DNA of 64,000 bases, taken from the NCBI RefSeq assembly GCF_035594125.1, contig NC_087190.1:7677539-7741538 (forward strand), given 5' to 3'. This document shows positions 28,395 to 42,700 of the stretch, piece by piece. Numbering within the stretch: position 1 is the stretch's first letter; every line of letters starts with the position of its first letter. Source of the stretch: Scylla paramamosain (Eukaryota; Arthropoda; Malacostraca; Decapoda; Portunidae). The notes under the pieces were generated by a model. That model did not search any database. It saw only the letters and a program-made list of their open reading frames with translations, and had not been told where the DNA came from. Both the position numbers and the translations under genes were made by a program.

Positions 28395-30607
28395 GAAAAT
28401 TACGAGAAACGTGTATTATGAGTGTCTGAGTTTCTTAAAGTACAAAACATTAAATCAACTGAATAGCACTCTTAATGGAGAAACATAATAACATTACCAA
28501 AAACGTGGTTTTTGAGTGTTTTTCACCATGTTATGTAACGAAACACTAAAAATGCATGCATAGCACCCTATATGGCGAAACCAAAGGACATTACGAAAAA
28601 CGTGTATTATAAGTGTTTTAGAGCTTCTTAGGTACCAAAACGCTAATACGCATAAATAGCGTTCTATGGAGAAAAATGACATTGCCAAAAACGTGTAATT
28701 AAAATATTCTTTACAGTGTTAGGTACCAAAACGCCAAAATGGATGCAAAATTCCCTATATATGGAAATGAAACTATAATTCCAGAAACGTCTTTTGCGTG
28801 ATTTTTAGCGTGTTAAGCAACAAAACGCTAAATAGCATTCAAAACACCGGATATGGGAATACAAAACAACATCACCAAAAACGTGTCTTTTGAATATTTT
28901 CAAAATCCTTAAAACGCATGTAAAACACCCTTTATAGAGAAAAGAATAATATTACAAAAAAAAAGAAAATTTTTTTTTCTTTTCCTTACAAAAAACGCCA
29001 GAATGCATGGAAAGCACTCTATATGGAGAAACAAAAGGACATTACGAGACACGTGTATTATTATAGGACCAAAGGCACGTATGTGCGGAAACGAAAGGAC
29101 ATTACGAGAAAAGATGTGTTTTGAATGTTTTTGAGAGTGGTAGGTACCAAACCGCCAGATAGCAGGGGAATAACCCTATATGGGAATAAAAACATCAAGA
29201 AAGTGTCTCTTGAGTGTTTTTGAGCTTCTTACGTACCAAAACGTTAAAACGCATACAAAATTTGTGGAGAAACACAATAACGTGAATTTTGAGTCTTTTT
29301 AGCTTGTTATCTAAAAAAAAAAACGCCAAAATGATTGCAAAGCACCATATATGGAAAAAAGAAAGTATATTTTGAGAAATGTGCATTGTTTTTTTTTTTT
29401 TTTAGTTTCTTAGGTACCAAAACGCTAATGCTTGTGAATAGCACTCTTCATCGAGAAACAGAACAACATTATCAAAAACATGTTTTTAAGCGTTTTTAAC
29501 ATTGTTAAAGGAACGTATCTTTTCAGTGTTTATGAACGTGTTGAGCACCAAAAGACTAAAGAATGCAAAGCACCAAATATGGAAAAACAAAACTACTTAA
29601 CCAAAAGCGTGTATTTTGAGTGTTTTTGAGCTAGTTATGTACCAAAACGCTAAAACACATGTAAAATACCCTTTATGGGGAACAGAACAACTTTATCAAA
29701 AAACGTGTGTTTAGAGTTTTTGAGCTTGTTACATAGAAAAACGTCAAAATGGATGCAATGTATCCTTTATAATGAACCGAAAAGATATTACGAGAAACGA
29801 GTAATTTGATGTTTTAGAGCTTCTTAGGTACCTAAATACGAATAGTACTCTATATGAATAAAAGATCAAAATTACCAAAAAAGTGTATTTTGAGTTTTTT
29901 TTTCACAGTTATGTACTAAAACGCTAAAATGTATGTGAAGCACCATGTACTGGGCAACGAAACGACATTTCCAGTAACATGTCTTTTGAATGTTTATAGC
30001 CATGCTTGGCACGAAAACTCGAAAAAGCATCGAAAGCTCACTATATAGGAAATGAAACCATGTAACTTTTGAGTGTTTTTGAGCTACTTACCTACTAAGA
30101 CCCTAAAACACATGCAAAACACGCTTGACAGAGAAACAGAAAAAAAAAATTGTATTTTGAATGTTTTTGAGCCTGTTACGTAGAAAAAAAATAAAATGCA
30201 TGGAAAGCACTATTAGGAAACGAAAAAAAAAAATTACAAGAACCATGTATTATGATATTTTTAGAGCTTTTTAGATACCAAAACGCTAAAAAGGATGAAA
30301 GATAATAAAATTACCAAAAATGTGCTTTTTGAGTGTTTTTTTTCACATTATGTACCAAAACGCTAAAATGTTTGAAAATCACCCCATATGGAGAAAAGAA
30401 AGGAATTTATGAGAAACGTGTAATATGTATGTTTTGAGTTTCTTTGGTACCAAAACGCTAAAACGTGTGAATACCTGCTATGTCGAAAAACCGAACACCA
30501 TTTCCAAAAACATGTATTTTCAGTGCATCCAAACCATACTACATGTGGAAAGGAAACGAAACGTACATTAACGTTTTGGTACATATGAAGCTGAAAACAC
30601 TTAAAAA

Positions 30608-31168
<561 letters not shown>

Positions 31169-33662
31169 ATAATGATGTTTTGTTTTTGCGTGCTTTCCGT
31201 GCTTTTTAGTTTTTTGGTGCATAATATGTTCAAAACACCCAGATGACACGTTCCTTGTAATATCGTTTCATTACCGTTAAATATAGCTTTGCATGCATTT
31301 TTTGCGTTTTAGTACCTAACAATCTTAAAAAAAAAAAAATTCAAAACACACGTTTTTGGCAATGCTTTTCTATTTCTCCATGAAGGGCGTTTTGCATGCG
31401 TTTTAACGTTTTAATATGTAATATGCTGAAAAAAACAAAGAAAAGATACTTATTTTTAGTATTGTGTTTTCTTCTATAAAGATAATTTTTGTATACACCG
31501 GTGTTTTGGTACCAAACAAGCTTAAAAAAAAAGAAAAGAAAGAAAAAACTGAAAAGACACGTTTTTGGTAACGTTGTTTTCTTTTACCATTAGATGTGTC
31601 GTGCATGGAATTTGGCCTTTAAGTACATTCAATATACACGTTTATTTTCTTTTATGTTGTTTTGCTTATCCATATAGAATGCCATAAACTTGTCTTAGCC
31701 TTTTCTCACCTAAAAACCCGATAAAAATTCCTAATACACGTTTCTGTTCATATAGTTTTGTTTCCCCATATCGGTTCCTTTGCTTGCATTTTTGGCGTTT
31801 CGTTAACTAACAAGCTAAAAAAAAAAAAGAAAAAAAAAACACATTTTTGCTGCTTTTTTCCCAATAAAAGGTGTTTTGGACCCGATTTAGCGTTTTGGTA
31901 CGTAAGAAACTAAAAAAAGAAAAAAAACACTCAAAAGACACGTTTTTCATAATGTTTTGTTTTCAAATATAGATTGTTTTCCATGCTCTTTATCGTTTGT
32001 TGCCTAATATGCTAAAAAACACGCATGTAACATGTTTCTGGTGGTGTCGTTTCCTTGACCCCAATAAGTTGCTTTGCATGCATTTTGGAGTTTTGCTAAC
32101 TAGCTGTAAAACACTTATAACACAGGTTTGGTAATCTTGTTCTGTTTCTCCATAAAGGATGTTTTGCATGCATTTTAGCGTTTTGATACGTAAGAAGAAA
32201 AACACTCAAACGACACGTTTTTTTACAATGTTGTTTGTTTTCCCCAAATAGGGTGATTTGCATCCACTTTAGCGTTTTGGTAAAAATAAGCTAGAAAATA
32301 CTCAGGTTTCCTGTAATGTCATTTCGTTACCTCAAATAGAGTGCTTTACGTGCATTTTGGCGTTTTAGTACCTAAAAAGCTGGATAACACTCAAAATACA
32401 CATTTTTGGTAATATTCTATTTCTCCATAAAAAAAAAAAAAAAGCGCTTTGCATGCGTTATAGCGATTTGGTACGCAAGAAGTCGTAAAACACTCTTTTC
32501 TTTTTCCATAAAGGATGTTTTGCATGCACTTTGGCACTTTTGTACGTAACAAGCTCAAAAAACTTTTAATACACGTTTTTGGTTAATGTTGTTCATTTTT
32601 TTCTTCATGTAGAGTTTCTTCATGTATGTATTTTGGCGTTTTCGTACCTAACATAAGGAAAAACACTCATAGTACACGTACATTACATAGTACATAGGTA
32701 ATGTTGTTCTGCTTCTTTATATATAGTTCTTTGAATGCATTTTCGAGTTTTAGTATCTAATATGTGGAAAAACCCTCATAATACAAGTTTTTCATAATGT
32801 TTCTCCGTTTCTCCATATAGAGTGTTATTCATGTATTTTAGCATTTTATTGCATAAAAAGTTGAAAAGACATAACATTTCTGTTAAAATCGTTTCTTTTC
32901 CCAATATCTGGTAATTTGCATGCATTTTGGTGTTTTGGTACCTAACAAGTTCAAAAACACTCAAAAGAAATATTTTTTTGCTGATGTTTTTGTTTCTCCA
33001 TAAACGGTGTTTTGGATGCGTTTTAGCAGTTTGGTGCGTAAAAAACACTCAAATGACACGTTTTTAATGAAGCATTTTTATTTTTCCATATAGAGTGTTT
33101 TCCACGATTTTTTTTTTTTTTTAGCATTTGATGCCTTATATAATAATAATAAAAAGCACGTTTCTGGTAATGTTATTTCCTTACCCCAAATAAGGTGATT
33201 TGCATGCATTTTCGGGTTTTGCTTCTTAACTTTGTGGAAAAAATAAAAGAAACTCATGATTTTGTTAATGTTGTTCTGTTTTTCCATAAGTGGTGTTTTC
33301 CACGCGTTGTAACGTTTTGGTACATAAGAAGCAGAAAACACACAAAAGAAGTTTTTTTATAATGTTGTTTGATTGTCCCAAATACGGTTCTTTGCATGCA
33401 CTTTAGTGTTTTGTTAAGTAACAAACACAAAAATAATAATATCTTTTCATTTCCCAATATCATTTAATTTGCATGTATTTTGGCGTTTTAGTACCTAACA
33501 AATTCAAAAACACTCAAAATACCAGTTTTTGGTAATGATGTTCTGTTTTCCAATTGAGTTTTTCAGCGTTTTAGCGATTTGGTACGTAATAAGCTCAAAA
33601 CACTCAAAAGACACGTTTTTGATAATGTTGGTTTCTTCTCTTTTCCGGTAATATAAGTTTTA

Positions 33663-33920
33663 TATTCTTTTTACCCTTTTGGTGTCTAATATGCAAAAAA
33701 AAAAAAAAAAAAAACTCAAATGGGGCGTTTCAGGTAATGTCGTTTCATTACACAAAGTAGGGTGTTTTGCATGCATTTTGTCGTTGTTTTGTATTCTTTT
33801 TACCCTTTTGGTGTCCAATATGCAAAAAAAAAAAGAAAAAAAAACTCAAATGGGGCGTTTCAGGTAATGTCGTTTCATTACACAAAGTAGGGTGTTTTGC
33901 ATGTATTTTGTCGTTTTGGT
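33663..33920 (-). repeat. Local 129-bp tandem duplication
   Basis: TATTCTTTTTACCCTTTTGG starts at 33663 and again at 33792. Both units continue through an A-rich run, CTCAAATGGGGCGTTTCAGG and CAAAGTAGGGTGTTTTGCAT with only a few differences. The A run is pure in the first unit and has one G in the second. Confidence 0.93.
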
Positions 33921-36729
33921 ACCTAATAAGCTGAAAAACACTCAAAACACACGTTATTTGTCAATAAAGACGTTTTGCATGCGTTTTAGAGTTTTCGTAC
34001 GTAAGAAAATGAGTAAAAAAAAACATTCATAAGAGTTTTCGGTAAAGTTCTTTTCTTTTTCAATACATATTTTTTTTGCATGCAGTTTGGCGTTTTGGTA
34101 CCTGACAACCTTAAAAAGAATACATGTTTTTTGGTAATATTATTTTTTTTGTTTGTTTTTTGGTAATATTCTTCTTGTTTCTTCATATAAGGTACTTTGT
34201 ATGTATTTTGGAGTTTTAATATTTAACATCGGGAAAAAAAATCTCATAATAAACGTTTTTGGTAATGTTGTGTTTCTCGATATTGACTGCTGTTTATGTA
34301 TTTTAGGATTTTGGTAAAAAAAGAAGCTTAAATAAAAACAACAATAATAATAAACTTTTCTGTTAATATCTTTTCGTTTCCCGAAGTTGGGTAGTGTTTT
34401 CTTTTTCCATATAGAGTGTTTTCCATACTTTCTAGCGCTTAGATTAAAAATATACTGAAAAACACCCAAATGACACGTTTGTGGTGATGTTCCGTTATCC
34501 CAAAACAGGGTGATTTGCATGTATTTTTTGGTTTTGCTATAAAACAAAATGAAAAACACTTAAAACACACGTTTTTAATAATGTCGTCCTGTTTCTTCAT
34601 ATATGCTTTATATGTGTTTTGCCGATTTGGTATGTAACATAGGGATAAACACTCATAATACACATTTTTGGCAATGTTGTTCTGTTTCTCAATGCAGACT
34701 GGTATTCACAAGTTTTAGCCTTTTGGCACATAAGAAGCTGAAAAAAAGCTCATAATACTTCTTTTCGTTAATATCGTTTAATTTCTAAATATCATGTGAT
34801 TTGCATGCATTTTTGCATGCATACTCAAAACACCCGTTATTGGTTATGCTATTCTGTTTCTCCATAAAGGGTATTTTGCAAACGTTTTAGGGTTTTGGTG
34901 TATTAGAAGCTCAAAAAAAAAAAAAATCAAGACATTAAAAACACACGTTTTAGGTAATGTTTTTATTCTTTTCCCATATAGGATGCTTTGCATGCACTTT
35001 GACGTTTTGGTACCTAAAGAATTCGAAAACATTTATAATATACGTTTTTGGTAAGGTTGTTGTAATTCTTTTTATAGGGTGCATTGTTTGCATTTTGGCG
35101 TTTTGGAATAACTGGAAAAACTCTCATAATACACGTTTTATGTAATGCTGCTTCTCCATATAGAGTGTTTTGGGGTTTTGGTATCATAATACAGATTTCT
35201 GTTACAATCGTTTCGTTTCCCCATATCGGGCCCTTTGGATGGATTTTGGCGTTTTGTTATCTAAGAACCTCAAAACAATTAAAACACACTTTTTTTGCTA
35301 ATGTTGCATTAATGCATTTTAGCGTTTGATGGTCAATACGCTCAAAAACACCTCAATTACACGTTGTTACTCCAAATAGAGTGGTTTGCATGCATATTAA
35401 CGTTTTGTTATTTAATCAGCTGAAAAATCTCAAAGTACACGCTTTTGTAAAAAAAAAATAATAATTTTCCTCATAAAGAATGTTTTGAATGCGTTTTAGC
35501 GCTTTAGTACGTAAGATAAAAACAAAACAAAAAAAAAAACACTCAAAAACATGTTTTTATTTATTTATTTATTTATATATTTTTTACATATTTTATATGC
35601 TTTTCATATAAAAACACTGAAAAGACACCTTTTTAGTAATGCTGTTCTCTTTTCCCATATAAAATGCCTTGCATGAACAGTTGCGTTTTCGTACCTAAGA
35701 AAATAACTCGTTTTTCGTAGTGTTTTTCTGTTTCTCCCTATACATTACTATTCATATGTTTTATCGGTTTGTTACCTAAGAAGGTGGAAAATACTCATAA
35801 AACAAAATTCTGTTAATATCGTTTCGTTTCCCCATATCGGGACATTTGCATGCATTTTTGCGTTTTGGTAGCTATTAAGCTGGAAAACACATGTTATGGG
35901 TAAAATTTCCCCATAAAGGATATTTTGCCCGCGTTTTATTGTTTTGGTACGTACTCGTAAGAAGCTGAAAAATACTCAAAAGTCACGTTTATTTTAATGT
36001 TTTCTTTTTCCCAAATAGTGTTTTATATACTATTTTGCAGTTTTGTTGCCTAATACGCTCAAAAACACCCAAATGACACGTTTCTGGTAAAGTCCTTTCG
36101 TTACCCCAAATAGGGTGTTTTGCAAGCATTTTGGAGTTTTGGTAAATACCAAGCAAGAAAAAACTCGTAACATGTTTTTGGCCATGTTGTTCTGATTCTC
36201 CATAAAGGATGTTTTCCATGCGTTTTAGCGTTTTGGTACGTAAGAAGCTAAAAAGGAAAAAAAGAAAAAACTGATAAGACACGTTTTTGGCAATGTTCTC
36301 TTCTTTTCCCATATCGGGTGCTTTGCATGCACTTTGGAATTTGTGGTACCTAACAAGATAAAAAACATTCATGATACACGTATTTGGTAATCTTTTTTTT
36401 TTTTTCATAGAGTTCTTTGCATGTATTTCGTCGTTTTGGTACGCAATATGGGGGAAAACTCATAATAAACGTTTTTGGTATTGTTATTCGGTTTCCCCAT
36501 ATAGACTGATATTCACAAGTTTTAGCCTTTTGGCACATAAGAAGCTGAATAAAGCTTCTAGCGTTTTAGCGTTTTGCTACATAAGCTGTAAAACAATCAT
36601 AAAACACTTTTGTGTTAATATCGTTTCGCTTCCCAATAATTTGCATGCATTTTGGCGTTGTCTCACCTAACAAGCTCAAAACTTTCAAAACTTCCGTTTT
36701 TAGTAATGTAATTCTTTTTCTTCATACAG

Positions 36730-36818
36730 GGTATTTTGCACGCTTTTTAACTCTTTGGTACGTAAGAGGCTCAAAAAGCCTCTTACGTACCAAAAAGTTA
36801 AAACGCGTGCAAAATACC
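36730..36818. repeat. Near-perfect inverted repeat (42-bp arms, 5-bp loop)
   Basis: The left arm (36730-36771) begins GGTATTTTGCACGC and ends CGTAAGAGGCT. The loop CAAAA is 36772-36776. The right arm (36777-36818) begins AGCCTCTTACGTACC and ends GCGTGCAAAATACC. Only two or three positions fail to pair. Inside a reverse-oriented array this is a 42-bp patch of forward monomer folded back on its own template. Confidence 0.95.
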
Positions 36819-38455
36819 TCAAAAGACACTTAAAAGACACTTTTACAATAATGCCCTTTAGCGTTTTGGTACCTAGCAACCTCAAAAATACTCAATACAC
36901 ATTTTTGGTAATGTTGCTTTGTTTCTTCATATAGGGTGCTTTGTATGCATTTTTGCATTTTGGTACCTAATATGAGGAAAAACACTCATAATATAAGTTT
37001 TGGTAATGTTTTATTTCTCTATATAGAGTGCTATTCACGTGTTTAAGCGTGTTGGTACATAAAAAGCTGAAAAATACTCATAATAGAAGTTTCTGTTAAT
37101 ATCGTTTTGTTTCCCAATGTCCGGTGATTTTCGTGCATTTTGGTGTTTTGTTACCTAACATGCTCTAAAAAATCTCAAAGTACACTTTTTTGCTAATGTT
37201 TTTCTGTTTCTCCATGAAGAGTGTTTTGTATGCGTTTCAGTGTTTTGGTAAGTAAAAACCTGAGAGATACTCAAAACACAAATTTTTTTGTAATGTTTGC
37301 TTTTCCCATACAGGATGCTCTGCATGCACTTTAGCATTTTGATATCTAACAAGCTCAAAATTATTGTTAATACACATTTTTGGTAATGTTGTTTTATTTC
37401 TTCATATAGGGTGCTTTGCATGAACTTTACCGTTTTGGTACCTTACAAACTCAAAAATATTCATAATACACGTTATTGGTGATATTGTTCTGTTTTTCCA
37501 TATATTGTGATATTCACGTGTTTTAGCATTTTCTTACCTATGAAGTTCAAAAACACTTATAATACATATTTATGTAATATCGTTTCGTTTCTCAGTATGT
37601 ATTGCATGTATTTTGGCGTTCTCGTACCTAACAAGCTCAAAACTTTCAATACACCCGCTTTTGGTAATGCTGTTCTGTTTCTTCATAAATGGTGTTATCC
37701 ATGTGTTTTAGCACGTTTGGTACGTAAGAAACTCAAAAAAGTTTCAAAAGACACATTTTTAATAATGTTCTTTTCTTTTCCCAAATGGAGTGTTCTCCAA
37801 GGATTTAATCTAATATGCTCAAAACTCCCAAATGACACGTTTCTGTTAAAGTCATTCCGTTACCCGATTGAGGGTGTTTTGCATGCTTATTGGTGTTTTG
37901 TTACCTAAGGAGCTTAGAAACTCTAAAAAATGCATGGTAATGTTCTTTTTCTCTATAAAGGATATTTTCCATGCGTTTTAGTGTTTTGTTACGTAAGGAA
38001 CTAAAAACAAAACATTCAAAATTGACGTTTTTAATAAAGTTGTTTTCTTCTGATATAGGGTACTTTGCATGCAGTTTGGCGACTTAATACCTTTGAAGGC
38101 AACCCCCCGAAAAAAAAGACACGTTTATGATAATGTTGTATTCTTTTCCCATAGAAGGTGTCTTGCATTCACTTTGGGATTTTGGTACCTAACAAGTAAA
38201 AAGAAAAAAATGTACCTTTACCATTTTGGTGTTTTGGTCCCTAAGAAGCTCAAAACACTTAAAATCCACGTTTATGGCAATATTGTTATGTATCTCAATA
38301 TACAGTGGACGCGTTTTAGCATTTTGGTACGTAGAAGGTAGAATTTTTGGTAGAAGCTAAAAAAAAACACCCAAATGACAAGTTTCTGGTAATGTCGTTC
38401 CGTTACCCGATAGACGGTGTTTTACATCCATTTTCGCATTTTAATATCTTTAATA

Positions 38456-39059
38456 CCTTGAGCTTGTTAGGTACCAAGATGCAAAAATCCATGCAGATCA
38501 CATGATATTTGGAAATTAAACGATATTAACGAAAAGAAGTATTATGAGCTTTTTTCAGCTTCTTATGTACCAAAAGGCTAAAACTTGTGAATACCAGTCT
38601 GCATTGAGAAACGGAACAACATTATTAAAAATGTGTATTATGAGTGTTTATCCCCATGTTAGATACCAAATCGGCAAAACGCATATAAAGCATATATGAA
38701 GAAACAGAATGACATTACTAAAAACGTGTGTTTTAAATGTTTTTCATCTTGTTATATGGCAAAACCAAAAAAATGCAGGCAAACCACCCTGTTTGGGATA
38801 ACGGAACAACATTACCACAAACTTGTCACTTGGGTGTTTTTCAGTATATTAGTAATCAAAACGCTAGAAAGTATGGAAAACATTCTATATGGGAGAACAA
38901 AACCTTACCCAACTTTGGGAAACGAAAAGATATTAACAGAAAAGTGTATTATTAATGTTTTTTTTTTTAGCTTCTTTTTTTTTTTACCAAAATCCTAAAA
39001 TACATGAACAGCAGTCAATATCGAGAAACACAACATTACCAAAAACGTATATTATGAAA
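38456..39059 (+). repeat. Type II satellite array, forward, short block
   Basis: About six forward monomers between strand switches at 38456 (TTTAAT meets ACCTTGAGCTTGTTAGG) and 39060 (ATTATGAAATTT meets TTTTTTCTGGTAATGTCG). It contains variants b (GATATTAACGAAAAG), d and g (TGTCACTTGGGTG) of type II. Short frames near 38696-38998 run across monomers and are not genes. Confidence 0.84.
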
Positions 39060-39240
39060 TTTTTTTTTTCTGGTAATGTCGTTCTGTTACCCCATAGACG
39101 GTGTTTTGCATCCATTTTCGCATTTTAATACCTAAGAATCTGAAAAAAAACTCAATATACACGTTTTTTTTTTTTTGGCAATGATGTTCTATTTTCCATA
39201 ATTGGTGTTTTGCATGAGTTTTAGTTTTTTTTTTTTTTAT
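39060..39240 (-). repeat. Type II satellite remnant, reverse
   Basis: Just under two reverse monomers (GTAATGTCGTTCTGTTACCC, CATGAGTTTTAG), ending in a 13-15 base T run next to the LINE fragment. That T run may be satellite or the poly(A) tail of the LINE read from the other strand. Confidence 0.78.
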
Positions 39241-39786
39241 GTAGGAAGAACACTGGCCAAGGGCAACAAAAATCTAATAAAAAAAAATGCCCACTGAAAT
39301 GCCAGTCCCATAAAAAGGTCAAAGCAGTGGTCAAAAATTGATGAATAAGTGTCTTGAAACCTCCCTCTTGAAGGAATTCAAGTCATAGGAAGGTGGAAAT
39401 ACAAAAGCAGGCAGGGAGTTCCAGAGTTTACCAGAGAAAGGGATGACTGATTGAGAATACTGGTTAACTCTTGGCAAGATCGGAAGAGCAGTTAGCATGA
39501 AAATAGCGGTAGAAGACAGCTAACTATGCAACATTGCGGTGGTGAGAGAGAGGCTGAAGACAGTCAGTTAGAGGAGAGGAGTTGATGAGACGAAAAGCTT
39601 TTGATTCCACCCTGTCTAGAAGAGCAGTATGAGTGGAACTCCCCAGACATGTGAAGCATACTCCATACATGGACGGATAAGACCCTTGTACAGAGTTAGC
39701 AGCTGGGGGGGGGTGAGAAAAACTGGCGGAGACGTTTCAGAACATCAAACTTCATAGAAGATGTTTTAGCTAGAGATGAGATGTGC
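39241..39786 (-). mobile_element. 3' fragment of a second, unrelated LINE family
   Basis: About 545 bp of higher-complexity DNA, clearly different from the satellite in composition. The reverse strand carries the C-terminal end of a LINE reverse-transcriptase ORF followed by a 3' UTR. A T run at the left edge could be its poly(A) tail. From memory, very similar sequence is abundant in crab genomes and transcripts, where it is annotated as a reverse-transcriptase element (RTE-like or similar). I could not check this. The 5' part is missing, and the element lies exactly where satellite orientation changes from reverse (left) to forward (right). Confidence 0.85.
39331..39786 (-). pseudogene. LINE reverse-transcriptase C-terminus, frameshifted
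   Basis: On the reverse strand, frames read in order: KFDVLKRLRQFFSP, then after a shift at the C-run LYKGLIRPCMEYASHVWG, then after another shift THTALLDRVESKAFRLINSS and PLTDCLQPLSHHRNVA. Next come a stop, LAVFYRYFHANCSSDLAK, a frame change, then VNQYSQSVIPFSGKLWNSLP and SYDLNSFKREVSRHL, ending at a TGA (39331-39333). The Y..L.RP..EYA..VW motif and the ..LWN.LP....FK pattern are the usual C-terminal marks of non-LTR reverse transcriptases, downstream of the catalytic core. At least three frameshifts and one stop make it a pseudogene. The catalytic core itself is not present. Confidence 0.85.
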
Positions 39787-42700
39787 CTTGTCATGTACAA
39801 AAACACCAAAATACATGCAAAGGACCCTATTTGAGGAAACAAAACGATATTAACAGGAATGCTTTTTATTAGTGCTTTTTAGCTTCTTAGATAATAAAAT
39901 GCTAAAAAAACACGAATAGCACCCTGTATGGAAAAACAAAACAACATTACCAAAAAACGTTCATATTGTATCTTTTAAAACTTGTTACATACCAAAATTC
40001 AATGCGAGGCATATGGGAAAAGGAAACATTACCAGAAAAGTGTCTTCTGAGTGTTTTTGAGCTTTTTAGGTACCAAATCGCCAAAGTGTTTGCTTAAGTA
40101 CCCTATATGGGAAAAGAAGACAACATTATTAAAAACGTGTCTTTTGAGTTTTTTTTTTTTCGTTTCTTTCATACCAAAACTCTAAAACGCATTCCAAATA
40201 CAATTTATTAAGGAAAATAATAACATTACCCCAAACGTGCATTTTGAGAGTTTTTGATCTTAACAGGTACCAAAATGTCAAAATATATGTAAAACATCCT
40301 ATTTCACCATACACATTACCATAAACATGTTTTTATTTTATGCCTAATAGGCACTAAAACGATAAAAAAAAAAGCATGGAAAATACCCTACTTGGGAAAT
40401 CAAACAATATTATATAAAAAAAAAAAACAGGTCTTGTATGTGTTTCTGAGCTTCTTACATAAGAGCTTCTTATATAAGACCCCAGAAGGCATGCAAGATA
40501 TTTTATACAGGGAAAGGAAAGGATTTTAACAAAAACGTGTTATTTTGTGTTTTTTGAGCATATTATGCTCCAAAACGCTAAAAAGAATGCAAAATACTAT
40601 ATATGGGGGAAAATAACTATGAAAAACGTGTCTTTTGAGTGTTTTTGATCTTCTTACGTACTTAATAGCTAAAACGCGACTGAAACGATTTTTATATAGA
40701 AACAGAACAACATTAGCAAAAAAAGTGCTTTAAAAGTTTTGAGCTTTCAGGTAAAAAAAACGCCAAAATGCATGCAAAGAACACGCGGGATATGGGGAAA
40801 CTAAATTATATTAAAAGAAAAGTGTATTATGAGTATTTTTTTAGCTTCTTACGTACCAAAATGATAAATCACATGAATAGATCTCTATATGGAGAAAAAG
40901 AACGAGTATTTATACTGTTTGTCCTCATGTTAGGTACAAAAACGTTAACATACATACAAAGCAGCCTATATAAAGAAACATACCAATATTACCAAAGAAT
41001 TTGTATTATGGGTATTTTTGAGAAAAAAAAAGTTACTCTTTTAAGTGTTTTGAGCTTCTTACGTACCAAACGCTAAAACACATGCAAAACAGCTTTTATA
41101 TACAAACAGGACAACACTGTTTTTGAACTTCCTAGTTACCAAAACGCCAAAATACATGCAAATCACCGTCTATGAGGTAACAAAACAGCTTTACGTGAAA
41201 TGTGTCATTTGGGTGTTTTTGTTTAAAAGAATGGAAAACACGCTAAACAGGAAAACAAAACATTATCAGAAACGTGTCTTTTGTTTTTAAGCTTATGGAC
41301 CAAAATGTTAAAATGCGTCCAAAACAACCTTTATTTAGAAACAGAGCAAAATTAGCAAAAAGAACTGCGTTTTATGTGATTCTGAATTTGTTAGGTACCA
41401 AAAAAAAAAAAAAAGCCAAAGCAAAGTACCCGATATGGGGAAATGAAACGATTTTGACAGAAAATTGTGTTATGAATCTTTTCCAGTCTCTTACGTACTA
41501 AACCTCTCAAACACGTGAAGGGCACTCTATATTGAGAAGCAAAAACTTTACCAAAAACGTGTTTTATGAGATATTTTCCAAATGTTAGGCAACAAAACGC
41601 CAAAATGCAGACAAAGCATCCGGCATTAAGAAACGTATTATCAAAAACGTGTCTTTTGAGTGTTTATGAGCTTCTTACGTACGAAATCGGTAACACGCGT
41701 GCAAAACACCTTTTATGGAGAAACAGAAAAAAAAAAAAAGCTAGGTGTTTTGATTTTTTTTCTTAGCTTTTTAGTAAAAGATCGAAACGCATGCAAAGTA
41801 CTTGATATGAGTAAATGAAACATTATTAACGGAAACGTGTATTATGAGTCTTTTTCAGCTTCTTGGGTAACAAAACGCTAAAACAAGCGTATAGTACTCT
41901 ATGCGGAGAAACAACATTACCAAAAAGCGTGTATATCGAGTGTTTTTTTTTTTTTTTTTACTTGTTAGGTACTCAAACGCCCAAGAGCATGAGAGGCACC
42001 TTAAATGGGAAAAAAGGAAACAAGATTACCAATAACGTCTCTTTTGGATGTTTATCAGCTACTGACAAACCAAAACGCTAAAACGCATACAAAACGCCCT
42101 TTATTGAGAAATAGAACAACATTACCAAAAAACGTGTGCTTTGAGTGTTTTCCAGCTTGTTATAATCAAAAATTTCAAAATATATGTAAAGCACCCTATT
42201 TCGGGCAACGAAACGACATTCCTGGAAACGTGTTGTTTTGTTACTTTTAAGCATAGTAGGCACCTAACGCTAGAAAAAAAAAAAAAAGACATGGAGAATA
42301 CTCTATATAGGAAAACAAAACAACTTTATCAAAAAACTTTTTTTGTGTTTTTTGAGCTTATTACCTACCGAAACTCTAAAATGCGTCGAAACCACCCTTT
42401 ATTAAAGAAACAGAAGAACGTTAGGAAAAAGTGTTTTGATTTTTTTTCTTGAGCTTATTAGGCAATAAAACGCCAAAATTCATGCAAAATACCTTATATA
42501 GGGAAACGAAACGATATTAACGATATTCCCCATGTCAGGTACCAAAACGACAAAATACATACAAAGAACCCTAAATGAAGAAACAGAACAACATTACCAA
42601 TATCGTGTGTTATGAAAATTTTGGAGCTTGTTAGGTACCAAAATGACAAAGTGCAAGCAAGGCACCTTATATGGGAAAAAAAATAAAAATTTTTTTTTTC

